Source of the DNA: Leptospiraceae bacterium
Lineage (GTDB): Bacteria > Spirochaetota > Leptospiria > Leptospirales > Leptospiraceae
Length of the DNA: 64,000 bases
Direction of reading: 5' to 3'
Assembly (NCBI GenBank): GCA_024233835.1
Contig: JACKPC010000001.1
Coordinates: 992,001-1,056,000, forward strand
The notes below the pieces were generated by a model. That model had not been told where the DNA came from. It made no database searches and saw only the letters and a list, made by a program, of their open reading frames with translations. Of the stretch, positions 52,482-61,006 are shown piece by piece. Both the position numbers and the translations under genes were made by a program. Positions within the stretch are counted from its first letter, which is position 1; every line of letters starts with the position of its first letter.

Positions 52482-55043
52482 ATGAAAAGCCAGAAACTCG
52501 ATTTTTCAAAATGTGAACAGGAAAAAATTCACATTCCAAGCCTGATCCAGCCGCATGGATACTCGATTGCAATTGACAAGCTTAGCTTAAAAGTAACCCG
52601 GTCCAGTGAAAATGTAAGTATAGTTATACCCCTTACTTCAATTTTAGATAAACCAATGAATTTTCTTTTCCCGGATGAGATTTCTTCCGAGATATTAAGT
52701 AAACTTGATTGGAATCTTCAAAAAAAATATGTATTTTCAAATAAACTCATTCCCCTATTTTCTTCGAGTCCTATCGATCTTATTATCTGCGATGCAGAAA
52801 AAGAATTTATCATAGAAATTCTTCCCAATAGCTTATCCGAAGGAGATATAGAATCGATAGAATTTGTCTTAAATGGTATTGTCAAGAAACTTATTACAAC
52901 TCAAGAAATCTCTCATTTGTTTGATCTGGCTACAAAGGAAATAAAAAAATTAAGCGGCTATGATAGAGTGATGATCTATCGTTTCGATGAAGAATTCAAT
53001 GGGGAAGTTATAGCCGAAGCCAAAGAAGAGGAAATGGAACCCTATTTAAATCTTCACTATCCTGCAAGTGACATTCCTTCCCAGGCAAGAGATCTATATT
53101 GTAAAAATATGATACGTACAATCGTAGATATACATTATAAACCTGTTCCCCTTCAAACTATTTCTCATATTTCAGAACCTCTGGACATGAGTTATAGTAC
53201 CTTAAGAAGTGTATCCCCCATTCATCTTGAGTATTTAAACAATATGGGAGTCTGTGCAACAATGACCATTTCTATCCTGGTGAATCAGAGTCTATGGGGT
53301 CTTATAAGTTGTCATCACGGAACCTCCTATTCTCCCAGTTTAAAATTACAGAGTGTCTGTGAAATATTTGGAAATATACTGGGTGGAATCATCCAGATGA
53401 GAGAAGAAAGCGAAAGTTCCAGAAAAAACAGTGAGTTACTTGCCAGGCTGGAAATAATCATGGGCATCCTATTATCAAGGGAAAATGAATTGGATGCTCT
53501 AAACTTAATCACAAGCAAAACTTTTTTATTTCAGTCTATTTATAAATCCGATGGATTTATATTTTATAATCGTAATAAAATTATTTCTTACAATCTCGAT
53601 CTTTCTAATTCTCAGATTCTTCTTTTATTAGAAAATATAGATACTTTTATTGAAAATGGAATATTTTATACCAACTATCTGGTAGGAGTCTGTCCAAATT
53701 TACCTGATATAATATTAAAAATGTGCGCCGGAATCATGGTACTGAAACTGAGCACAAATCCGGATAGTCTCTGGATCTGGACCCGGGAAGAAAAGACCCG
53801 TACCATTTCCTGGGGAGGGAACCCGAATGAAAAAGCAATAGTAAACCAGCAGGGCGAAATTTCTCCCCGTAAATCATTTGAAAAGTATAACCAGTTAGTA
53901 ACCCATAGATCCATCCCCTGGAATCAATCTGAAAAATATTTTTCTCAGTATGTTATTCCCCAATTTTATCGACTCTTTGAGTTCTTTGAATCAAATAAGG
54001 AAATCGAAATTCACAAGCAAAAAATTTTTGATATGGAACAGGAAAGAGCCAAGCATTATAAAGAGCTAATTGAAATGCTGGTAGGGGTAATAGAACAAAG
54101 GGATGCTTATACAGCCGGTCATACAAAACGGGTCGCTGATTATTCGGTAGAAATCGCTAAAGAGTTGGAATTAAACCAAAAAGAGATTTCCGTGCTGAGA
54201 GAAGCCGCAATACTTCATGATATAGGAAAAGTAATCATCCCGGATTCGATTTTATTAAAACCGGGGAAATTATCTCAAAAAGAGTATGAACTCATAAAAC
54301 TACATTTAGATGTAGGTTTTCAAATATTAGATAAAATAGATTATTATAAACCTCTGGCCAATATCATAAAGTATCATCATGAAAAATATGATGGTACAGG
54401 TTATCCCTATCGTGCGAAAAGAGATGAAATTCCCTTACTCTCGCATATTATGATTGTTGCAGATTCCTTTGATGCCATGACAACGAATCGTATTTACCAG
54501 GCAAGAAAAACAGTAGAAGAAGCTCTTGCTGAGTTACTTTTATACAGAGGGAAATGGTATCATCCTGAGGTAGTTGATGCCGCGATTAGGGCAACGAAAA
54601 AGTTTCAGAATAAAAATCAGATGAATACAAGCCAGTTACCTTCTACGCAGTTAGAAAAAGAAAGATTTTCTTATTTTTTCAAAGACCAACTGACCGGGGT
54701 ATATAACGATACTTATTTATGGATGGTAATAAGAAATATTATCCCGGAAATTCAATATTCCCAATTTGCTTTACTCGAACTTCACGGGATGTCAGATTAC
54801 AATGATAAGTTTGGCTGGCATCAGGGGAATGAAGTAATTCGCAAATTTTCAGATATTCTAAAAAAATACGTAAGGGAAGAACAATTGTTTCGTGTCTACG
54901 GTGATGATTTTGTGATCTGTTTTGAAAATATAGAATCGAAAGAAGAGTTTTTACATAATTGGAAAGATTTACAAATTGACACGGTTTCGAGTACCTGTAA
55001 GTCTGTTGAAAAAGATATATTTCTGGAAATGTTTAGTTCCTAA
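52482..55043 (+). CDS. Bacteriophytochrome with HD-GYP and degenerate GGDEF domains
   Basis: An 853-residue red/far-red light sensor. PAS2 begins with CEQEKIHIPSLIQPHG (Cys11 is the expected biliverdin-binding Cys). The GAF domain has YPASDIPSQARDLY (about 193-206), RSVSPIHLEYLNNMGV and WGLISCHHG. The PHY domain (about 320-510) has the tongue motifs WGGNP and PRKSF. The HD-GYP domain (about 535-700) has LHDIGKVIIPD and HHEKYDGTGYP, so c-di-GMP phosphodiesterase activity is expected. The C-terminal GGDEF has YGDDF in place of GGDEF (about 806), so it is probably inactive. No haem oxygenase is nearby. It leads a five-gene operon. Confidence 0.93.
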   Translation: MKSQKLDFSKCEQEKIHIPSLIQPHGYSIAIDKLSLKVTRSSENVSIVIPLTSILDKPMNFLFPDEISSEILSKLDWNLQKKYVFSNKLIPLFSSSPIDLIICDAEKEFIIEILPNSLSEGDIESIEFVLNGIVKKLITTQEISHLFDLATKEIKKLSGYDRVMIYRFDEEFNGEVIAEAKEEEMEPYLNLHYPASDIPSQARDLYCKNMIRTIVDIHYKPVPLQTISHISEPLDMSYSTLRSVSPIHLEYLNNMGVCATMTISILVNQSLWGLISCHHGTSYSPSLKLQSVCEIFGNILGGIIQMREESESSRKNSELLARLEIIMGILLSRENELDALNLITSKTFLFQSIYKSDGFIFYNRNKIISYNLDLSNSQILLLLENIDTFIENGIFYTNYLVGVCPNLPDIILKMCAGIMVLKLSTNPDSLWIWTREEKTRTISWGGNPNEKAIVNQQGEISPRKSFEKYNQLVTHRSIPWNQSEKYFSQYVIPQFYRLFEFFESNKEIEIHKQKIFDMEQERAKHYKELIEMLVGVIEQRDAYTAGHTKRVADYSVEIAKELELNQKEISVLREAAILHDIGKVIIPDSILLKPGKLSQKEYELIKLHLDVGFQILDKIDYYKPLANIIKYHHEKYDGTGYPYRAKRDEIPLLSHIMIVADSFDAMTTNRIYQARKTVEEALAELLLYRGKWYHPEVVDAAIRATKKFQNKNQMNTSQLPSTQLEKERFSYFFKDQLTGVYNDTYLWMVIRNIIPEIQYSQFALLELHGMSDYNDKFGWHQGNEVIRKFSDILKKYVREEQLFRVYGDDFVICFENIESKEEFLHNWKDLQIDTVSSTCKSVEKDIFLEMFSS

Positions 55044-55085
55044 AAAAGAAGGTTTTTCGAATGATATACACGGATCCATCCTTTA

Positions 55086-56045
55086 ATGCCAAATTATAAA
55101 TTTCGTATTCAAAACTGGTTACATAATCAAACCGGTATGCCTATTGTTTTATTTAAATATAAGAATATTCTTTTAATCCGTTTTGGACTTGTAAGTTCTA
55201 TTTCTTTACTATTTGGACTTTTACTCTTTATTCCCCTGTTAGTAGGGCTCGGGATCTCAAAAAAAACGGTAAACTCCCTTCTCCTGTACGCTCCTCTAAA
55301 TTTAATTCTATTTTCCTTTGTTCAAAGTATAATTTTATCATTTAAGAGTATTCTAAAAGATTATCGTTTTTTAAAAAACATTAGCTTTGGTTTTTTTGGT
55401 GGTTTACTCGGAGTAATATCTACCTTTATTTATTTTTCCTACAAAGACAACTTCAATCTGCTTGCCCTTCTGGATGGTTCGGCTCTTTTAGGTGGCTTTA
55501 TACATGGTTATGCAAGAACTGCCTGTATTAATTATGGTTGTTGCCATGGAAAAGAAATTCCGAATTTCACAAGAGATCAGCTACATATTCTCTATACAGA
55601 CCCCCTATCAAAAGCCATTCGGGTATCCCATTATTCACAAACTCCTCTTTACCCGGTACAATTATACGAAAGTCTCGGATGTATCGGGATTGGAATTTTC
55701 CAGCTTACAATGATATTGTTATTTTATATTCCCGGAATATTCTTTTCTACTTATTTAGTGCTATACGGACTTTTACGATTTATCTGTGAATTCTACAGAG
55801 GAGAAAAAGATAGTCCCCTATTTTTTAACTTATCTTCATACCAGTGGATTTCTCTTGCATTATTTAACCTGGGTATAATATTTTTCTTTTATTTCATTTT
55901 AAAGGGAACTCTATCCCGTTTTCCCTTTCAAGCGGTAGAATTTAATGATATAAAAGAGTTCCTTCCGTATATAATCGGAATGCCCCTTATCATGTTATTT
56001 TTTTATGGATTTCATTATAAAGCCATTGGGAAATGGTGTTCTTAG
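55086..56045 (+). CDS. Lgt-like membrane protein
   Basis: A 319-residue inner-membrane protein with about seven membrane helices. The Lgt family region is present: GGFIHGYARTACINYGCCHG (centre), PLYPVQLYES and YGLLRFICEFYRGE. Lgt moves diacylglyceryl from phosphatidylglycerol to lipoprotein Cys. This protein has the GCCHG form seen in Lgt-like paralogues, so the acceptor may differ; the true housekeeping lgt is not in this window. It follows the phytochrome gene after 42 bp. Confidence 0.78.
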   Translation: MPNYKFRIQNWLHNQTGMPIVLFKYKNILLIRFGLVSSISLLFGLLLFIPLLVGLGISKKTVNSLLLYAPLNLILFSFVQSIILSFKSILKDYRFLKNISFGFFGGLLGVISTFIYFSYKDNFNLLALLDGSALLGGFIHGYARTACINYGCCHGKEIPNFTRDQLHILYTDPLSKAIRVSHYSQTPLYPVQLYESLGCIGIGIFQLTMILLFYIPGIFFSTYLVLYGLLRFICEFYRGEKDSPLFFNLSSYQWISLALFNLGIIFFFYFILKGTLSRFPFQAVEFNDIKEFLPYIIGMPLIMLFFYGFHYKAIGKWCS

Positions 56046-56058
56046 CATAGGAAGAAAT

Positions 56059-56895
56059 ATGAACTCACTCAACTGGAATAGCATACAATATGAATCAGAA
56101 GTTCCGAAGACTTTTTTAATCCCGGAACATCACTGGCCTCAGCTACTGAACACATCTTTAAGTTTAGAACAAAGAATTCGACTGAACCACCTGGCCAGCT
56201 ATTTCATGTGTGAAATGTTTGTATATTTTGAAACTTCGATTATTCAATATATGGAATATAATAAAAGTAAAATCTTTCAATTCTTAACGGAAAAGCAATA
56301 TACTAAGTTTATTTATGAGGAAAAAGAGCATATTCGGGCGTTTAAAACTCTATCTAAAATAATCGCTCCTGAATTATATTCCGAAGATAAACTTCAGTTT
56401 CTGCATCGTTCAAGCTTTGATTCTCTCATCCTGAGACACACTCCCCTGTCTTCTTTTTTCATGATGGCATTTTTGTTCGAAGAGATGACTCTGTTCGTTT
56501 TTCCTGTCATGCAAGAAAAATTGGATGAAAGCTGGAAACCCGTTCTGGATGTAATGGACTTACATGCCAGGGAAGAAAAAAGCCACGTTCGTTACGATAG
56601 AATTGTAGTGGAAGGGGTAATCACAAAGCGTTCATTTCTCAGAACACAGTTTGAAATGTTGAGTCTCTTACCTTTAGTAGCTTACTCTGATAAAAAGGTT
56701 GCTCTTGCCTGGAAAAAGGCAGCGAAGTATTTTGCCATCAAAGAAAACTTGAATGCAACACAGTATAAAGAAATCAAAAAAAAGGGTATGTCGAAATCAG
56801 ATAGGATGGGAATAAGCTCGTATATACAAAAAAACGAGCAAAAACCCGTACCCGGACTTTCAAGTCTTTCTTATGCTTTATCAAAATTGATATAG
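56059..56895 (+). CDS. AurF-like diiron oxygenase
   Basis: A 278-residue protein. The frame is open from 56005, but ATG 56059 is preferred because AGGAAG lies 5 bp before it and the overlap with the upstream gene disappears. Likely iron ligands follow the AurF pattern: Glu58 (YFETS), Glu88 and His91 (EEKEH), Glu141 or 142 (FLFEEM), then His169, Glu173 and His176 (LHAREEKSH). AurF-type enzymes oxidise amines or modify fatty acids; the substrate is unknown here. It lies 13 bp after the Lgt-like gene. Confidence 0.85.
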   Translation: MNSLNWNSIQYESEVPKTFLIPEHHWPQLLNTSLSLEQRIRLNHLASYFMCEMFVYFETSIIQYMEYNKSKIFQFLTEKQYTKFIYEEKEHIRAFKTLSKIIAPELYSEDKLQFLHRSSFDSLILRHTPLSSFFMMAFLFEEMTLFVFPVMQEKLDESWKPVLDVMDLHAREEKSHVRYDRIVVEGVITKRSFLRTQFEMLSLLPLVAYSDKKVALAWKKAAKYFAIKENLNATQYKEIKKKGMSKSDRMGISSYIQKNEQKPVPGLSSLSYALSKLI

Positions 56896-58232
56896 TGAAA
56901 AAAGAATTACTTTATTTTCCGAAACCCCGGCAAAGGATTCGAATACTCAAATACTTGATACAGTCTGCCAGAGAAAATATTATCCTGCAAATGTATTTAT
57001 TTTCAGGAAATGGAGAATTAAGGACTTTGCAGATGATAGAAAAGGCTTACCCCTGGGCACATACAGTAGCAAAGTGGCTTATCGAAAAAAAAAGACAGAT
57101 TCCTGAAATCCAAATCATTGTTATATTGGATACCCAGACAATAGAAAAGGCTTCCCTTACCCCTGTAAAAATTCCACCCCTCACCCGCCACAGGCTCGAG
57201 TCGGAAGGTATTATTGTTTTAAACGCGAGTCTTAGAGAAACCCTATATAATAAAAATAGAAAATTTCCGAAGATCTGTCGATTTCATGAAACCTGGGATA
57301 ATAATAGACCTTACACCAAATCAGACTGGGTTTCCCTACAAAATCGCTGGCAAAGCCTGCACAATGTAGAAGACCATAGAAAAAACCTTGTCATAGATTC
57401 AGGGAAAGCCGGTTTGATTTTTTCTCACAACATCATCGATCAGGCTTATCTCTGGCAGGAAAATACATTTCTTTTACGTGGAACTATGGCTTCAGAACTC
57501 TGGAATATAGCTTTAGTTTCCCTTAAAAATGCTCTATCTCTTCCTATTCTTTTCTCCGAAGAAGAATTGCAATTAAAATCCCTTTTCACAAAAGAAACTG
57601 AACGAAAATCCCAAAACTATAACTCAAAAAATAAAATTCTGGAATCCGGTCCTGTAATCTTAAAGACAGTTATAAAAGAAATACATAATATAACAGAAAG
57701 CCATATTACGGAGATAATCCTGGCCTCAACTTATTTCTCCGATTTGAAAACCTTAGAAGAACTCTTACTGGTTTCAAAAACGGTTCGTCTTCGTATACTG
57801 GTGGATAATTGTCATGCCCTGGCCCTAAAACCTTTTCTTCGTTTTCTTTTACGAAACACGGTAAATCTTTCCTGTATTCATACCTGTAGAAAGAATGAAA
57901 ATGTAGAACTAAGACTATTTCCCTCAAGACCTACAGAAATGATGCATTGTAAAGCCATTGCTTTTTTAGGGAAAAAAGCTTCCCTGATTGCCGGTCAGGC
58001 AAACTATACTCCGAACTCCTTTTCAGGGGCCTGGCTCGAAACCAATGTGTATACAGAGGATAAAAAGATTTTAAATCAATTTCAAAAACAATTTGAAGAA
58101 CTTTGGAATCGATCTGAACTGATTCTCCCGTATAAAAAAATGAAACTCTTGCAGTCTCTTAGAACAAAAATTCATGCTTATTTCTTTCTCTTTATTCTCC
58201 GCATATTTGATTGGTTCGGTTTTCGCTATTGA
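56895..58232 (+). CDS. Phospholipase D-like protein
   Basis: A 445-residue protein with a GTG start that overlaps the previous stop (TAGTG). The first HKD motif is complete, HRKNLVID (His161, Lys163, Asp168). The second, HCKAIAFL near residue 350, has His and Lys but Leu where Asp is expected; GQANYTPNSF after it is typical of the family. The C-terminus carries a basic hydrophobic segment (KIHAYFFLFILRIFDWFGF) that may attach to the membrane. Likely acts on phospholipids or transfers phosphatidyl groups. Confidence 0.85.
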   Translation: MKKELLYFPKPRQRIRILKYLIQSARENIILQMYLFSGNGELRTLQMIEKAYPWAHTVAKWLIEKKRQIPEIQIIVILDTQTIEKASLTPVKIPPLTRHRLESEGIIVLNASLRETLYNKNRKFPKICRFHETWDNNRPYTKSDWVSLQNRWQSLHNVEDHRKNLVIDSGKAGLIFSHNIIDQAYLWQENTFLLRGTMASELWNIALVSLKNALSLPILFSEEELQLKSLFTKETERKSQNYNSKNKILESGPVILKTVIKEIHNITESHITEIILASTYFSDLKTLEELLLVSKTVRLRILVDNCHALALKPFLRFLLRNTVNLSCIHTCRKNENVELRLFPSRPTEMMHCKAIAFLGKKASLIAGQANYTPNSFSGAWLETNVYTEDKKILNQFQKQFEELWNRSELILPYKKMKLLQSLRTKIHAYFFLFILRIFDWFGFRY

Positions 58233-59149
58233 AATCTTTTATTCAGGTTCCGACTCCGCTTCAATACTTAGAAAAGGTTTCTGAGTATCTCAGAACACCC
58301 GTCTGGATAAAACGAGAAGACTTATTTTCCTATTACTCGGCCAGCGGAAGTAAGGCAAGAAAACTGGCTAAAATTCTGCCCCTGCTAGAAAAAGAATCTG
58401 TAACAGATATCATTACAGCCGGAACTACAGGCTCTCATCATGTAAATGCTACAGCTAAGATCGCAAAAACTTTCGATTTTAAGGTTCATGCGATATTTCT
58501 AAAACAACCTTATTTAGACTATTCTTATGCAATTTATCAAAATACCTGTTCTCTGGTGCAGGACATTTCTTTTTCTATAAATGAACTAAGTCTTGCTTTT
58601 CGGGCTTTATACCTCTATCATAAATTAAAAAGAGAAGGGAAAAGACCCTATTTTCTCTTTCCCGGCGGAACCAATGCGGGAGGTATTTCTGCTTATGTAG
58701 AAGCCGGCTTAGAACTTTTACAACAGCCCGTACCTGTAGATTACCAGGTTTGTATCTATGGTTCGGGTGGAATCACAGCCGGTTTGCAACTCGCAAGGCA
58801 GTTAGAACCTTCTCTTCCTCCTATCTTTAGTGTTCAGGTTTATCCCGGTTTCTGGAATGGAAAGTTATATATTCGAAACCTCGCAGGCTTATCACAGGTA
58901 AAATATGGAATTACGTCTTATGGAGATACAGATCTATCTATCAGCTCTTCTTATATCGGAAAAGCTTATGGAACAGAAAATGAATCCTGTAAAGAAGCTA
59001 TTGAAATATTTCAAAAAGATAAAATACAACTGGATCCCATCTACATGGCAAGAGCCGGACAGGCAATTATTGATTTAGCCAGAAAGAAGAACAATGCAAA
59101 GGGTCTTCTACTCTGGTATACATCCCCGGCTTTTAATTCTCTATATTGA
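58229..59149 (+). CDS. PLP-dependent enzyme, ACC deaminase / D-cysteine desulfhydrase type
   Basis: About 306 residues. The frame goes back to TTG 58211, but TTG 58229 overlaps the preceding stop (TTGA) and fits tight coupling. Marks are PVWIKREDLFS, SGSKARKLAKILPLL with the probable PLP-binding Lys, ITAGTTGSHHVNATA, FPGGTNAGGISAYVEAG and IYGSGGITAGLQLA. Family members deaminate ACC or remove H2S from D-cysteine. The usual GN of the PLP-Lys motif is replaced by GS. Last gene of the phytochrome operon; its 3' end overlaps the convergent asnB by 9 bp. Confidence 0.85.
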   Translation: MKSFIQVPTPLQYLEKVSEYLRTPVWIKREDLFSYYSASGSKARKLAKILPLLEKESVTDIITAGTTGSHHVNATAKIAKTFDFKVHAIFLKQPYLDYSYAIYQNTCSLVQDISFSINELSLAFRALYLYHKLKREGKRPYFLFPGGTNAGGISAYVEAGLELLQQPVPVDYQVCIYGSGGITAGLQLARQLEPSLPPIFSVQVYPGFWNGKLYIRNLAGLSQVKYGITSYGDTDLSISSSYIGKAYGTENESCKEAIEIFQKDKIQLDPIYMARAGQAIIDLARKKNNAKGLLLWYTSPAFNSLY

Positions 59150-61006
59150 AGGCGGAAGAGAGCAGAGATTCCCTCCACAGAATAAATGATACCAGAGTTG
59201 CGTACTCACTACTCCCGATAAACCCACCTGTAGTAAAGGATTGCTGAAATATCCGGAATGATTTCGTGAATACAAATGTTTTTCAACCAATGCAGGTTCA
59301 AAGAAGCCGGTGAATCGAAGAGATTCGGGTGATAAAAGCTCCTCCACCCAATTAGGACGTGCCTTTCCATGAATAAGAGGTTCTGCCCGAAACATGTGCT
59401 TTTTTCTTTGGGCTGTTTCTTTACTGAGATAGCGTTCTGCTACTTTTCTCAGTATCCACTTGTTTGTTAATCCCCGGAACTTATAAACATCCGGAATTTG
59501 ATTTGCAAATTGAAAAACCTGTGTATCTAAAAAAGGGTATCTCGCTTCAATAGAAGCGGACATAGAAACCCTGTCTCCCTTGTCTATCAAGAGATGTCCG
59601 GCTAAGAGCCACTCATAGTCCAGATGTAAGGAGTTCTGTAATTTACTTCTTTTAACCTGGTAATTCTTTGTGAGAGGATAAGAGATATTATTAGAAGAAT
59701 AAACTTTGTCTTTAAACTCTTTTGAGTAAAACAAATCTCGTATATGTGAAAGAAAAAGAAAGAGTGGGTACTGGTTAAAGCTTCTAAAAACTGCAGTCTT
59801 TTGTATATTCTTATTCGAAAAATACATTTCCATTCCCTTATATATTATAGTTCGAATGAACGGATTCATAAACCTGTGCCAGGGATAACCTCCGAAGGCT
59901 TCATCGGCCCCTTCACCTGTAAGCACTCCCTTCCTGCCATCTTTTTTTACTTCTTTGGCCAGTAGTTGTAAGCATATATTCGCATGGTCTAATACGGGCA
60001 TTTCAGCAGCATATACAGCGGCGGGAAAAGCAGAAATAATGTCTTTCTCCTGAACATCTAAAACTATATGTCGAATGCCAAGTTTTTTAGCAGTTTCTAT
60101 TGCAAAGCTACTCTCATCTTTTCCTAAACGAATGCTATAGGCACTTAAATCTTTTCTTTTTTCAGAAATTGTAACTTCTTTTGCCATAGCTGCAATCAGG
60201 GAAGAATCCACCCCTCCGCTCAAGTAAACTCCTATATCCGCATCGGCCTCGAGCCGCCTGGCTACAGACGAAAGCAAAAGAGCATCCAGCTTGTCTATAA
60301 GTTTTTTCTCAGGTTCTTTATGCAGAATAAATTCATCTTCCGACGAAGCTACATATTTCTCCAGTTTCCTATCTTTTCCGTCTATGTGCAGGTAGAAACC
60401 TGGAGGAATAGAAAATATATTTTCAAAGCAGGATTCTCCCGGACTCAGGGCAAGACCGCTTAAAATATGGTCTAAAGCAAGGGCGGCGGGTTTTGGGTTT
60501 ATCTCTCCGGATGCCAGAAGGGCTTTTATTTCCGAAGCGTATAAAAGCCAGTTGTTGTGATAAGTATAATACAATGGAACAATACCAAATCTATCCCTGG
60601 CTAATAGTAAAGAACGGCAAGTCTTATCATAAAAAGCAAAGGCAAATTGGGCTTCTGCATTTTGTATAAACTTGAGACCTTCGACTTCTAAGCCTTTTTG
60701 AAAAACCTCCGTATCAGAGAAAGTATGAAAATGAATGTGGGATTTGCTTAATCTTAGCCTGTCTTCTTTAAAAGAATATAATTCCCCATTATAAGAAAAA
60801 CAGGAAGAATTTGTTTGCATCGGTTGATTCCCGCCTTCTCGGTCCCTGAGAATGAGTCGTCTGACTCCCGTGGCATAACCGGGTTTTGAGTAAAAGTCTT
60901 CTTTTTCCGGTCCCCTGTGTTGCAAAGCAGTAGCCATTTTTTGAAGCACTTCTTTTGGGAAGGTTCTTTGTTTTAATAGATCATAGGCCCCTAGGATTCC
61001 GCACAT
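59141..61006 (-). CDS. asnB: Glutamine-hydrolysing asparagine synthetase
   Basis: A 621-residue enzyme. The N-terminal glutaminase starts MCGILGAYD with catalytic Cys2 and holds ALQHRGPEKEDF, SFSYNGELYSF-like sequence (FSYNGELYSFKE) and LARDRFGIVPLYY. The synthetase domain has VGVYLSGGVDSSLIAAM-like sequence (IGVYLSGGVDSSLIAAM), the ATP-binding SGGxDS motif, and LTGEGADEAFGGYP. It makes asparagine or an analogous amide, or may modify a surface compound. Its ATG lies within the histidine kinase gene (16-bp overlap), so the two are coupled. Confidence 0.93.
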   Translation of the reverse strand: MCGILGAYDLLKQRTFPKEVLQKMATALQHRGPEKEDFYSKPGYATGVRRLILRDREGGNQPMQTNSSCFSYNGELYSFKEDRLRLSKSHIHFHTFSDTEVFQKGLEVEGLKFIQNAEAQFAFAFYDKTCRSLLLARDRFGIVPLYYTYHNNWLLYASEIKALLASGEINPKPAALALDHILSGLALSPGESCFENIFSIPPGFYLHIDGKDRKLEKYVASSEDEFILHKEPEKKLIDKLDALLLSSVARRLEADADIGVYLSGGVDSSLIAAMAKEVTISEKRKDLSAYSIRLGKDESSFAIETAKKLGIRHIVLDVQEKDIISAFPAAVYAAEMPVLDHANICLQLLAKEVKKDGRKGVLTGEGADEAFGGYPWHRFMNPFIRTIIYKGMEMYFSNKNIQKTAVFRSFNQYPLFLFLSHIRDLFYSKEFKDKVYSSNNISYPLTKNYQVKRSKLQNSLHLDYEWLLAGHLLIDKGDRVSMSASIEARYPFLDTQVFQFANQIPDVYKFRGLTNKWILRKVAERYLSKETAQRKKHMFRAEPLIHGKARPNWVEELLSPESLRFTGFFEPALVEKHLYSRNHSGYFSNPLLQVGLSGVVSTQLWYHLFCGGNLCSLPPSI

